From contig NZ_JAILMR010000099.1 of assembly GCF_024692365.1 (NCBI RefSeq), forward strand, positions 1 through 33,222: 33,222 nt of DNA, in the 5' to 3' direction. The notes under the pieces were generated by a model. That model was not told where the DNA came from, did not search any database, and worked only from the letters and a program-made list of their open reading frames with translations. This stretch comes from Ruminococcus sp. (GTDB lineage: Bacteria; Bacillota; Clostridia; Oscillospirales; Ruminococcaceae). Made by a program: the position numbers and the translations under genes. Each line of letters opens with the position of its first letter. Positions within the stretch are counted from its first letter, which is position 1. Below are positions 22,312 to 29,790 of the stretch, one piece after another.

Positions 22312-22647
22312 TCATCTTTTTTTATATACATCAAACTCTGCAAATATCTTATTGCAGTTTTTGCAGTATTTTGCGAGTGCAGGGTATTTATCTCTGACAT
22401 CCAGATAACAATATCTGTCCGCACGCGCGGGTAGCAGCTTTGATAAAAAACTCTTATTACGGTGATTCCTGATAGTTTTGTTGGAATACCACCGTATTTC
22501 CGAAGTTTCCCGAAGAAGTACCTTCGTCGGTCCAAAAGTCGCATAATTTTTGTCCGTCGGAACAGATATGCGTCCGCTTCTGAGTTTTCCACCGCACCGC
22601 GGGCATATCCTGAACGAACGCTCTTCCAGGTATTTCTTATCTTCCAT
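22312..22647 (-). CDS. Unknown zinc-ribbon protein between fabK and fabG
   Basis: 111 aa. Two Cys pairs, RICPRCGGKLRSG near the N-terminus and KYCKNCNKIFAEF near the C-terminus, form a likely zinc ribbon around a basic middle with a Trp. The layout (CPxCG, basic middle, CxxCxK) is common in small Firmicutes zinc-ribbon proteins of unknown function. The ATG at 22647 is 1 nt after the fabK stop (TAATATG) with no good ribosome site, so translation probably depends on fabK. It may bind nucleic acid or protein; no catalytic motif is seen. A 99-aa frame on the same DNA is rejected because it lacks the Cys pattern. Confidence 0.72.
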   Translation of the reverse strand: MEDKKYLEERSFRICPRCGGKLRSGRISVPTDKNYATFGPTKVLLRETSEIRWYSNKTIRNHRNKSFLSKLLPARADRYCYLDVRDKYPALAKYCKNCNKIFAEFDVYKKR

Positions 22648-22648
22648 A

Positions 22649-23587
22649 TTATCTGCTCAGTATCTCTTCTGCCTGTGCGAACATTTCCTCGATTATATCC
22701 TTTGCAGGCTTTACTTCGTTCACCATGCCTGCGATAGCGCCGCAGAGGAATGAACCCTCATCGAGATTGCCGTCCTGAACAGCCTTTCTCAGTGCGCCGA
22801 GGGTTATCTTCTCGAACTCGTCGGGGTCGATACCGCCCTCCATCTCACGCTTAGCCAGCTGTTTCAAGAACTTGGTCTTTACGTTTCTGCAAGGATGACC
22901 TGTTGTACGTCCCGTAACTACGCTGTCAGTGTCCTTTGCCTTGATGACCAGTTCTTTGTATGTGGGGTGTATCTGACACTCCTCAGCCGCAAGGAAACGT
23001 GTACCTACCTGTACGCCCTCAGCACCCAGCATAAAGCTTGCGCAGATACCTCTGCCGTCAGCTATGCCGCCTGCCGCGATAACAGGTATCTCAACAGCAT
23101 CGACTACCTGAGGCACCAGGCACATGGTGGTGTTCTCGCCAATGTGTCCGCCTGATTCTGTACCCTCAGCGATAACTGCGTCAGCACCGCTTCTCTCCAT
23201 TCTCTTTGCAAGAGCAACGCTGGGAACAACTGGTATTACCTTTATACCTGCATTCTTCCAGCCCTCCATGAACTTTCCGGGATTGCCCGCACCTGTTGTT
23301 ACAAAAGGTACGCCCTCTTCAATAACGAGCTTAGCAAGGTCTTCCGCATTGGGGCTCATCAGCATGATGTTCACGCCGAAAGGCTTGTCGCCAACAGCTT
23401 CCTTTGTAAGCCTTATCTGCTCACGAAGATAATCTATCGGCGCAGAACCGCCTGCGATTATACCTGCACCGCCTGCATTTGTCACGGCACTTGCAAGGGT
23501 ATGCTCTGCTATCCATGCCATGCCGCCCTGAAGTATGGGGTACTTTACACCGAGAAGCTCGGTTATTCTTGTTTTTGTGGTAGTCAT
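22649..23587 (-). CDS. fabK: Enoyl-ACP reductase II FabK (FMN-dependent)
   Basis: 312 aa. TIM-barrel of the nitronate monooxygenase/FabK family: TELLGVKYPILQGGMAWI start, GGAGIIAGG, PFGVNIMLMSP, AEGTESGGHIGE with the active-site His, IPVIAAGGIADGRG and GAEGVQVGTRFLAAEE for FMN phosphate binding. The continuation HPTYKELVIKAKDTDSVVTG separates FabK from plain monooxygenases. It does the last reduction of the elongation cycle and is insensitive to triclosan in known cases. No FabI or FabL is in the window. It is preceded by GAGAGG at 9 nt. Confidence 0.95.
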   Translation of the reverse strand: MTTTKTRITELLGVKYPILQGGMAWIAEHTLASAVTNAGGAGIIAGGSAPIDYLREQIRLTKEAVGDKPFGVNIMLMSPNAEDLAKLVIEEGVPFVTTGAGNPGKFMEGWKNAGIKVIPVVPSVALAKRMERSGADAVIAEGTESGGHIGENTTMCLVPQVVDAVEIPVIAAGGIADGRGICASFMLGAEGVQVGTRFLAAEECQIHPTYKELVIKAKDTDSVVTGRTTGHPCRNVKTKFLKQLAKREMEGGIDPDEFEKITLGALRKAVQDGNLDEGSFLCGAIAGMVNEVKPAKDIIEEMFAQAEEILSR

Positions 23588-23622
23588 TGTGCTTACCTCT
23601 CTTTTTATTTTATGATTTCGGG

Positions 23623-24033
23623 TCAGTTCGCGCTGCCCGACTGATATTCAAAAAATTCCTTCGCCTTGTCCCTTACGGCGACATCAGCATTTTCATTATT
23701 GACAACGCTTTCAAGCACGGACAGCAGTTCGCTTTTGTCCGATGCCCCGTTTATGCACCTGTTCAGCATCCATACCGTGTGAAGTGACGGTGCACGCTTT
23801 ACCGAATCGATAAGCAGCGGAACGAACTGCGGATAGAAACACTCGATAAAATGTACCATCGCCCCGGGCATACCAAAGTCCGCCAGCGGGTGACGCTCCA
23901 TAATACCCAGCAGAGCCTCAACAGTCTCAAAGCCCGCTCCTTCTGCTTCCATCTCCGATATTATATCTTCCGAATCGTACTCAAAATCGTCCGAGCCCAC
24001 AAGGCTCTCCAATTTTTCAAGCAAAGTATCCAT
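23623..24033 (-). CDS. Unknown small helical acidic protein
   Basis: 136 aa; AGGGAAG lies about 5 nt before ATG 24033. The start is strongly acidic (DDFEYDSEDIISEMEAEGAG). The middle has DFGMPGAMVHFIECFYP and HTVWMLNRCIN, and the end is helical and charged. It looks soluble and all-helical, perhaps HEAT-like. Proteins of this size and style occur as immunity-type or adaptor proteins in Firmicutes, but I cannot name a family. It lies 15 nt after the HAD gene and 35 nt before fabK, on the operon strand. Confidence 0.68.
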   Translation of the reverse strand: MDTLLEKLESLVGSDDFEYDSEDIISEMEAEGAGFETVEALLGIMERHPLADFGMPGAMVHFIECFYPQFVPLLIDSVKRAPSLHTVWMLNRCINGASDKSELLSVLESVVNNENADVAVRDKAKEFFEYQSGSAN

Positions 24034-24048
24034 AATATCTTCCCTGCT

Positions 24049-24693
24049 TTACAGTAAAGTCTTAACTATCTCGGGGAGCTTTCTTATATCATCAAGAACT
24101 GCCGCACAGCTGTCCGCCTTTCCGAAGCCGTAAGCGGCGTGTATAAAGGGAACTCCTGCTTCATTTGCGGCATTGGCATCACCCTGAGTATCGCCAACGT
24201 ACACACATTCATCTATACCCTGTCTTTCCATCACAAGACGAATGTTCTTTCCCTTTGAAAGACCTGTATTGCCCTCACATTCGATATCCGAAAAACATTC
24301 CGCAAAATCTATCTGTGAAAGGTATACCTCGATATACCCGCCCTGACAGTTGCTGACTATGCCAAGGGTATATTCCTTTGCAAGAGCCTTTATTATCTCG
24401 CATTCCTCGGGATAAAGGGTCGGAAGACCCTCTTTCAGACCGTTCAGATAATCAAGTTCATCATCAGAACACATCTTCAATATCCGCAGTCTCTCGGTTT
24501 CCTCCATATCGGGGAATATGAGCGCCGCTATCTCGGGCAGGGTCTTTCCCATGCACTGCGACCGCATGAACTCGGAGGTTATCTGTTCACTCCTGTCTGA
24601 CTTTTCGCGTATGCATTTGTTCCAAGCCTTGACGACCTGTTCGGAAGAATCCCAAAGTGTACCATCAAGGTCAAAGAGTATGCCTTTTTTCAT
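24049..24693 (-). CDS. HAD-superfamily hydrolase (phosphoglycolate-phosphatase-like)
   Basis: 214 aa; AAGGAG 10 nt before ATG 24693. All HAD motifs are present: I, ILFDLDGTLWD (nucleophile D8, D10); II, GIVSNCQGG; III, Lys in GLSKGKNI; IV, VYVGDTQGDANAANEAG. A helical cap sits between motifs I and II (about residues 16-85), as in subfamily IA. The substrate is unknown; phosphoglycolate or a sugar phosphate would be usual. It sits 13 nt after the Zn-PLC-like gene; a link to phospholipid or phosphatidate turnover is only suggested by context. Confidence 0.88.
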   Translation of the reverse strand: MKKGILFDLDGTLWDSSEQVVKAWNKCIREKSDRSEQITSEFMRSQCMGKTLPEIAALIFPDMEETERLRILKMCSDDELDYLNGLKEGLPTLYPEECEIIKALAKEYTLGIVSNCQGGYIEVYLSQIDFAECFSDIECEGNTGLSKGKNIRLVMERQGIDECVYVGDTQGDANAANEAGVPFIHAAYGFGKADSCAAVLDDIRKLPEIVKTLL

Positions 24694-24706
24694 TTAGCTT
24701 AACTCC

Positions 24707-25375
24707 TTATTTTTTATCCGAATAATGGTTCTCTATCGCCATTTCGTATTTATCGTAGACGTGCTCGCCATTTTTCATGGCTTCAAGTTCTTTTAAACAG
24801 AGTTCCGAACTTTCATCAACAAAACGCCTTACGATATCCATATCAAAGTGCATCGGCTCGCCCTCATAGTGTGAGTCGATATCGCCGTATATATCATTTA
24901 TCAAAGCTTCGGGTTCAAAACCGTACCGCTTGAACAGTGCCGTATCTCTCAGCCTTTCAGGAACCCTCAGTTCCTTTCCCAGCCGATAGAATCCTGCTAT
25001 CTGACGGTTAAGGATATTATAATCACGGTAGAATTCCTGAAACAGGCTTTTCTCGCCGCGGCGTTTTATCAGCCCAAGGTCGATATAGAATATCTTCCTG
25101 AAAACATTATCGGATATGAGGTGGAAATAATAGCCCAGATATATCGCATCGGACTTTATCTCGTTCTCGTATTCGCTGTAAAACTGCAAACTGTCGAACC
25201 ATTTGTATCCGCCGTCATCGAAGACGGTTATATAATGACTGTTGCTATCACGCTTTTTATCTGGGGCAAGCGCATCGGGAAGAATACTTCCCAATATGAA
25301 GCCCTCTTTGTTCTCCGTGCAAAGTCTGTCTGCCAGCACCTTGCCCAGAGCGTAATGCATCATTCTGGAACCCAT
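24707..25375 (-). CDS. Zinc-dependent phospholipase C-like protein
   Basis: 222 aa. Its ATG shares one base with the fabH stop (TGATG), so it is translationally coupled to fabH. Features that fit the Zn-dependent phospholipase C-like family are MMHYALGKVLADRL, FILGSILPDALAPD, NSHYIT and YLGYYFHLISDNVF; these His and Asp residues are the expected metal ligands. There is no signal peptide, so it is cytoplasmic, unlike the secreted alpha-toxin type. The exact reaction is unknown; many cytoplasmic members are annotated only as hydrolases. Confidence 0.7.
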   Translation of the reverse strand: MGSRMMHYALGKVLADRLCTENKEGFILGSILPDALAPDKKRDSNSHYITVFDDGGYKWFDSLQFYSEYENEIKSDAIYLGYYFHLISDNVFRKIFYIDLGLIKRRGEKSLFQEFYRDYNILNRQIAGFYRLGKELRVPERLRDTALFKRYGFEPEALINDIYGDIDSHYEGEPMHFDMDIVRRFVDESSELCLKELEAMKNGEHVYDKYEMAIENHYSDKK

Positions 25376-26388
25376 CAGTACTCAAATATTATGCCTGCGT
25401 AAGTCAGACCTCCGCCGAAACCAACAAAGCATATCTTGTCGCCGCGCTTGATGCGACCCTCAGCTACTGCGTCGCAGAAAGCTATCGGTATCGAAGCAGA
25501 AGATGTATTGCCGTAGCGGTCTATGTATACCACCATCTTGTCCATAGATACGCCGAGATTCTTAGCAGCAGTCTCTATGATCCTCACATTTGCCTGATGG
25601 GGTACTATTGCATCAAGCTCCTCGGGAGTGATGCCTGCTTTTTCGCAAGCCTTGGATACTGCCATGGGCAGAGCCTTTGTTGCGAATTTGTATACTTCCT
25701 TGCCATCCTGAGTGAAGTAGTGAAGCTTGGTCTCGGGCATACCCATGTCGAAGTCTTCCTTGTTCTTGCGGAATACGTTCTCCGACTTCATAGCCCTTGA
25801 TACTAGGAACTTCGCACCGTTTCCGTCAGCACCGAGGAAAGATGACCACAGCGTTTCGGGCTTTCTCTCCAGCACGAATGCCGCAGCGCCGTCACCGAAG
25901 AGTATGCAGCTCGATCTGTCGGTATAATCAGTGAACTTTGAAAGTTCCTCAGCCGATACCAGAAGGACCCTGTTCACATCGTCCTCAGCCACAAGATATC
26001 TTCTAGCCATATCCAGACCATAGTCAAAACCTGTGCAGGCACAGTTGATATCCATTGCCATACAGCCGATAGCACCAATCTCGCGCTGTATAAGGCAAGC
26101 GGTTGAGGGAGTATAATAATCGGGAGTAACTGTACAGCAGATGATAAGATCAATGTCCTCCGCTTTAAGACCAGCATCCTCCAGTGCCTTTTCCGCAGCC
26201 TTTGCGCCTATCCAGTAGGTAGGCTCACCATTGGTGATGTGGCGTGTCTTTATGCCTGTGCGCTGAGTTATCCACTCATCGCTGGTATCCACTATCTTTG
26301 CGAAATCCTCATTATCAGCTATCATCTCGGGCACATACTTGCCTATGCCCAGCACCTTTACTCCCGTGACCTTTTTCATTTGTGACAA
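25375..26388 (-). CDS. fabH: 3-oxoacyl-ACP synthase III FabH
   Basis: 337 aa from TTG 26388. AGGAGG is 8 nt before this TTG, the ideal distance; ATG 26379 would be 17 nt away, and the frame up to 26466 has no ribosome site. MSQMKKVTGVKVLGIGKYVP fits the family start. Triad: Cys of INCACTGF (C118), His of VPHQANVRI, Asn of YGNTSSASIPIA. The substrate signature DEWITQRTGIKTRHI is present. It starts fatty-acid synthesis by joining acetyl-CoA (or a branched acyl-CoA) to malonyl-ACP and is the first gene of the operon. Confidence 0.95.
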   Translation of the reverse strand: MSQMKKVTGVKVLGIGKYVPEMIADNEDFAKIVDTSDEWITQRTGIKTRHITNGEPTYWIGAKAAEKALEDAGLKAEDIDLIICCTVTPDYYTPSTACLIQREIGAIGCMAMDINCACTGFDYGLDMARRYLVAEDDVNRVLLVSAEELSKFTDYTDRSSCILFGDGAAAFVLERKPETLWSSFLGADGNGAKFLVSRAMKSENVFRKNKEDFDMGMPETKLHYFTQDGKEVYKFATKALPMAVSKACEKAGITPEELDAIVPHQANVRIIETAAKNLGVSMDKMVVYIDRYGNTSSASIPIAFCDAVAEGRIKRGDKICFVGFGGGLTYAGIIFEY

Positions 26389-26652
26389 TTTGATATCCTC
26401 CTTGAAAAAACTATATCTGTCTGTATCATATATCCCCGCAGCAGAGCCTCTGGCATTTTCACCCAAAAGCCCGTAAAATACACCGTCTGCGGATATCTGT
26501 ATCCTTTGTTACGTTATGTACGCCCGCGATATCTGAATAATCCGTTACTATATTGAAAAAACATACAAAAGCCTTGCAATATCGCTGAAACTGTGTTATA
26601 ATTATATTTCGGTACTGCCACGAGGGCATTATATCCCTATAACGCAGCCTAC
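26389..26652 (-). promoter_or_regulatory. Long 5' leader of the fatty-acid operon
   Basis: About 264 nt separate the predicted start point from the fabH TTG. There are short self-complementary parts (AGGG/CCCT at about 26625-26640, CAGAG/CTCTG near 26450) but no riboswitch I recognise. An open frame of 66 codons (26459-26659) has no good ribosome site and looks random. No FabT-type or FapR-type palindrome is recognisable. Confidence 0.35.
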
Positions 26653-26658
26653 CTTTCA

Positions 26659-26687
26659 ATTATAACCTTTTTTTACTGCCAATTCAA
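26659..26687 (-). promoter_or_regulatory. Promoter of the fatty-acid operon
   Basis: On the minus strand: TTGAAT (26682-26687), 17 nt, TATAAT (26659-26664). No TGn before the -10. Confidence 0.65.
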
Positions 26688-26921
26688 TTAACAAATTATG
26701 AACAACTGGATCGCTTTCTGAAAATTCAAGGAATTTTTCATAGAATCTCGGGGATTAGTTAATATTTTGTGACCGTTTTTGAAATTTATTTGCAAAAGTT
26801 TTTTCATTTAATTAAAGTCACTTCGCACAAGTTAATCCGCCGTAAATTATACGCAGTGAACATATACCATTGATGAATGACAGTACAGCATACAAACATA
26901 TAATGTATAGGAGGAACAATT
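26688..26921. other. AT-rich region upstream of fabD
   Basis: The fabD promoter is not clear. TTGCAA, 17 nt, TAAAGT near 26790-26820 is a weak candidate. The TATAAT at 26899-26904 would start transcription inside the AGGAGG and cannot serve. I see no other feature. Confidence 0.35.
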
Positions 26922-27848
26922 ATGGCAAAGAATGTATTTTTATTCTCGGGACAGGGCTCCCAGTACACAGGCATGGCTAAGGAGCTTTGCGAGAAGTATC
27001 CCGCCGCAAAGGCAGTATTCGATAAGGCAAACGAAGTGCTCGGCTACGATATAGCCGATATCGCTTTCAACGGTCCCGATGAGGAACTCAACAAGACCAT
27101 CAATTCTCAGCCAGCTATAATGGCTTGCTCTCTTGCAGCCTTTGAAGCCGCAAAAGCCGAGGGCATCACCTTTGACGGCGTTGCAGGTCATTCTCTGGGT
27201 GAATATGCCGCAATGGTCGCAGCAGGTGTTGTATCCACCGAAGACGGCTTCAAGCTGATAAAGGCAAGAGCTTCCGCTATGCAGAAAGCAGCCGAGAGCT
27301 CAAGCGGCTCGATGTACGCTATAATCGGTCTTGAGGCTTCCGAAGTCGAGAAAGTTTGCGAGGAGACCGAGGGCTATGTAGTTCCCGTAAACTATAACTC
27401 GTCTGTACAGACAGTTATCGCGGGCGATACCGCAGCCTGCGAAGCCGCAGCCGCAAAGTTCGCCGAGATGAAGAAAAAAGCCATCAAGCTGAACGTTGCC
27501 AGCGCATTCCACTCCAAGCTGATGCAGCCTGCAGCCGATGAATTCATCACTGCCGCAAAGGACATCACATTCAAGCCCGCCGAAAAGGAATTCTATTCCA
27601 ACGTACTGGGCACCAAGCTCACCGATTTCTCAAATATGCCCGAACTTCTGGCAAAGCACATAGTTTCACCCGTTAAGTTCACATCAGAACTCTCTGAGAT
27701 GGAAAATGCAGGCTACGAGAATTTCATCGAGCTGGGACCCAACAAGGTACTTACAGGTCTTGTCAAGAAGACCCTCAAAGGTAAAAACGCTGTAAATATC
27801 GAGAATGAAGCTACTCTGGCTAAGGCACTTGAAAGTCTGAACGGCTAA
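26922..27848 (+). CDS. fabD: Malonyl-CoA:ACP transacylase FabD
   Basis: 308 aa; AGGAGG 7 nt before ATG 26922. Motifs: FLFSGQGSQYTGM, nucleophile Ser in VAGHSLGEYAAMVAAG (S91), QKAAESSSGSMYAIIG (substrate Arg/Gln region; the preceding KARASAMQ is conserved), catalytic His in VASAFHSKLM, and ELGPNKVLTGLVKK. It transfers malonyl from CoA to ACP. It is the only fatty-acid gene not in the operon and reads away from fabH; it is alone between its leader and a terminator. Confidence 0.96.
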   Translation: MAKNVFLFSGQGSQYTGMAKELCEKYPAAKAVFDKANEVLGYDIADIAFNGPDEELNKTINSQPAIMACSLAAFEAAKAEGITFDGVAGHSLGEYAAMVAAGVVSTEDGFKLIKARASAMQKAAESSSGSMYAIIGLEASEVEKVCEETEGYVVPVNYNSSVQTVIAGDTAACEAAAAKFAEMKKKAIKLNVASAFHSKLMQPAADEFITAAKDITFKPAEKEFYSNVLGTKLTDFSNMPELLAKHIVSPVKFTSELSEMENAGYENFIELGPNKVLTGLVKKTLKGKNAVNIENEATLAKALESLNG

Positions 27849-27857
27849 GATCATCTT

Positions 27858-27884
27858 CCCCTCGCTTACGGCGAGGGGATTTTT
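27858..27884 (+). terminator. Intrinsic terminator of fabD
   Basis: CCCCTCGC (27858-27865) pairs with GCGAGGGG (27871-27878), followed by ATTTTTA, 10 nt after the stop. Confidence 0.9.
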
Positions 27885-27897
27885 ATATACCAAGCAC

Positions 27898-27910
27898 TGA
27901 CCAATGGTCA
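27898..27910. promoter_or_regulatory. Palindrome before symporter gene
   Basis: TGACCA-A-TGGTCA, a perfect 6-bp inverted repeat, directly abuts TAATAT 30 nt before the ATG at 27940. It is a possible operator; no good -35 is seen, so the gene may also be read from fabD. Confidence 0.35.
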
Positions 27911-27939
27911 TAATATTTAAGTTAAGATAGGGGATTTTT

Positions 27940-29358
27940 ATGGAAAAATTCAACGAGATCGTAAGCGAGATAGACGGCTACGTCTGGGGTATCCCGCTTA
28001 TCGTAATGATCATGTTCTGCGGACTTCTGCTGACGATCCGCGTAGGTCTGCTGCAGATCAGAAAACTCGGTCTTGCACTGAAATATATGTTCAAGGACGA
28101 AGAGGGCGGCAGCGGCGAAGTTTCGGGATTTCAGGCACTTTGTACTGCGCTTTCCGCAACTGTCGGCACTGGTAATATCGTAGGTGTCGCAACAGCCCTT
28201 TGTGCAGGCGGTCCCGGTGCGCTTCTCTGGATGGAGATAGCCGCATTCCTAGGCATGGCTACAAAGTACGCCGAGGGCCTGCTTGCTATAAAGTATCGCC
28301 GCAAGGATCAAAACGGCAATATGCTTGGCGGACCTTTCTACTACATAGAAAGCGGCATGGGTGCAAAATGGAAATGGCTGGCAAAACTCTTCGCGCTGTT
28401 CGGTGTTCTCGCAGGACTTATGGGCATAGGCACCATAACCCAGATAAACGGCATAACCTCAGCCGCCAACGGTTTCTTCGACCCAGACAGCACACATATC
28501 GTGAACATTTTCGGCACTGATTATACATATACCACCATCATCGCGGGTATAATAATAACAGTATTCGCAGCACTGATAATCATCGGCGGCATCAAGAGGA
28601 TAGCCACCGTGTCCGAAGTCGTAGTTCCCGCAATGATAATAATTTACGTGGGAAGCTGTCTGCTGATAATCTTCACCCATCTGTCTGATATACCCGATGC
28701 AGTATCCCAGATAGTCAAGGGCGCATTCGGCGTAAGACCTCTCGCAGGCGGACTTACAGGATTCGCCGTCATGAAAGTTTCTATGCGAAGCGGCGTTGCA
28801 AGAGGTATCTTCTCCAACGAAGCAGGACTCGGTTCAGCACCTATCGCTGCCGCAGCAGCAAGAACAAGTGAACCTGTCCGTCAGGGACTTGTTACAATGA
28901 CAGGCACTTTCATCGATACTATCCTCGTCTGCACCATGACAGGACTTTCCATCGTTATGGCAGGCAGCCACGAAAAAGGTCTTGAGGGCGTAGCAGTCAC
29001 CACAGACGCATTCCGCTGCGGTCTGCCATTCCCCGAAAGAGTATCCGCATTCATGCTGATGTGCTGTCTGGCAGTATTCGCATTCACGACTATCCTCGGC
29101 TGGAATTACTACTCCGAACGCTGCCTTTCCTACCTCACAGGTTCCAAAAAGTCTGTGACAGCAGTGTATAAATGGGTTTACATCGCATTCGTTTTCATAG
29201 GACCCTACCTCACAGTTGAAGCAGTATGGAATCTGGCAGATATCTTCAACGGACTCATGGCACTCCCAAATATCATAGCGATAGTATTCCTCTCGGGTAC
29301 TGTAAGCAAAGAGACCAAGGACTACTTCAAGCGCCTGAAAGAGAAAAAATCCGCATAA
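27940..29358 (+). CDS. Sodium:alanine (AGCS family) symporter
   Basis: 472 aa with about 10-11 membrane helices. Family signatures: ALSATVGTGNIVGVATALCAGGPGALLWMEIAAFLGMATKYAEG (the GTGN and GGPGA motifs), FSNEAGLGSAPIAAAAA, and FAFTTILGWNYYSERCLSYL. It imports alanine and/or glycine with Na+ (or H+). The start ATG 27940 has GGGGA 5 nt upstream. The C-terminus is short and charged (RLKEKKSA). It lies 91 nt after fabD and is separated from it by a terminator. Confidence 0.93.
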   Translation: MEKFNEIVSEIDGYVWGIPLIVMIMFCGLLLTIRVGLLQIRKLGLALKYMFKDEEGGSGEVSGFQALCTALSATVGTGNIVGVATALCAGGPGALLWMEIAAFLGMATKYAEGLLAIKYRRKDQNGNMLGGPFYYIESGMGAKWKWLAKLFALFGVLAGLMGIGTITQINGITSAANGFFDPDSTHIVNIFGTDYTYTTIIAGIIITVFAALIIIGGIKRIATVSEVVVPAMIIIYVGSCLLIIFTHLSDIPDAVSQIVKGAFGVRPLAGGLTGFAVMKVSMRSGVARGIFSNEAGLGSAPIAAAAARTSEPVRQGLVTMTGTFIDTILVCTMTGLSIVMAGSHEKGLEGVAVTTDAFRCGLPFPERVSAFMLMCCLAVFAFTTILGWNYYSERCLSYLTGSKKSVTAVYKWVYIAFVFIGPYLTVEAVWNLADIFNGLMALPNIIAIVFLSGTVSKETKDYFKRLKEKKSA

Positions 29359-29704
29359 AACGACAACCGCCGCAGTCGAAAGTTAACCGACAGCGGCGAT
29401 CGCGATATTATGAAAGGATAGAGTAAGGCGACTAAACTAATAGTTATCCGAATACTATGTCCAAATTTTCCATGTTATTATTTTAACATTCACGAGATCA
29501 GGGCACAACATCATAAAGTGTAATAAAAACTTCACAAATATCAGCATATTACTTTGTTAGAATCTACCAACTCTGTATTTTAATTAAGCGTTTGTGAACA
29601 AACACGCGTTTTTACGCACTTATTATACCGCGCAGCTACGCCATCTCAAATTTAATTTGATGACTTTCACGAAAAAGTATGAATAAATTTGTGGAATTAT
29701 AACC
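29359..29704. other. Intergenic region after the symporter gene
   Basis: An imperfect hairpin follows the stop: CGCCGC..TCG (29368-29378) with CGA..GCGGCG (29388-29398). It lacks a T run and is at best a weak terminator. Further on there is only AT-rich DNA, with a small palindrome GTTTGT-GA-ACAAAC at 29590-29603. I see no gene. Confidence 0.4.
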
Positions 29705-29733
29705 TTGAAAATACTTTCTTAATATTTTATAAT
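29705..29733 (+). promoter_or_regulatory. Promoter of GGDEF gene 2
   Basis: TTGAAA (29705-29710), 17 nt, TATAAT (29728-29733); leader of about 50 nt. No TGn before the -10. Confidence 0.75.
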
Positions 29734-29790
29734 AAGTATATAAACAATCGACAATTAATTATTCAAATATAACGAAAGGGGTGCAGCTAT

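Noticed and set aside
22293-22592. 99-codon alternative frame over the zinc-ribbon gene
   Set aside because: It lacks the paired Cys motif and any ribosome site; the 111-aa frame is coupled to fabK.
26389-26466. 26-residue N-terminal extension of FabH
   Set aside because: It has no ribosome site and does not fit the family start; TTG 26388 has AGGAGG at 8 nt.
26899-26904. TATAAT as the fabD -10
   Set aside because: Transcription would begin within the AGGAGG at 26909-26914.
26389-26921. FapR or FabT operator in the fabH-fabD region
   Set aside because: I looked for the known palindromes (TTAGTACCTAGTCTTAAT-like and TTTGA..TCAAA-like) and found no acceptable match.
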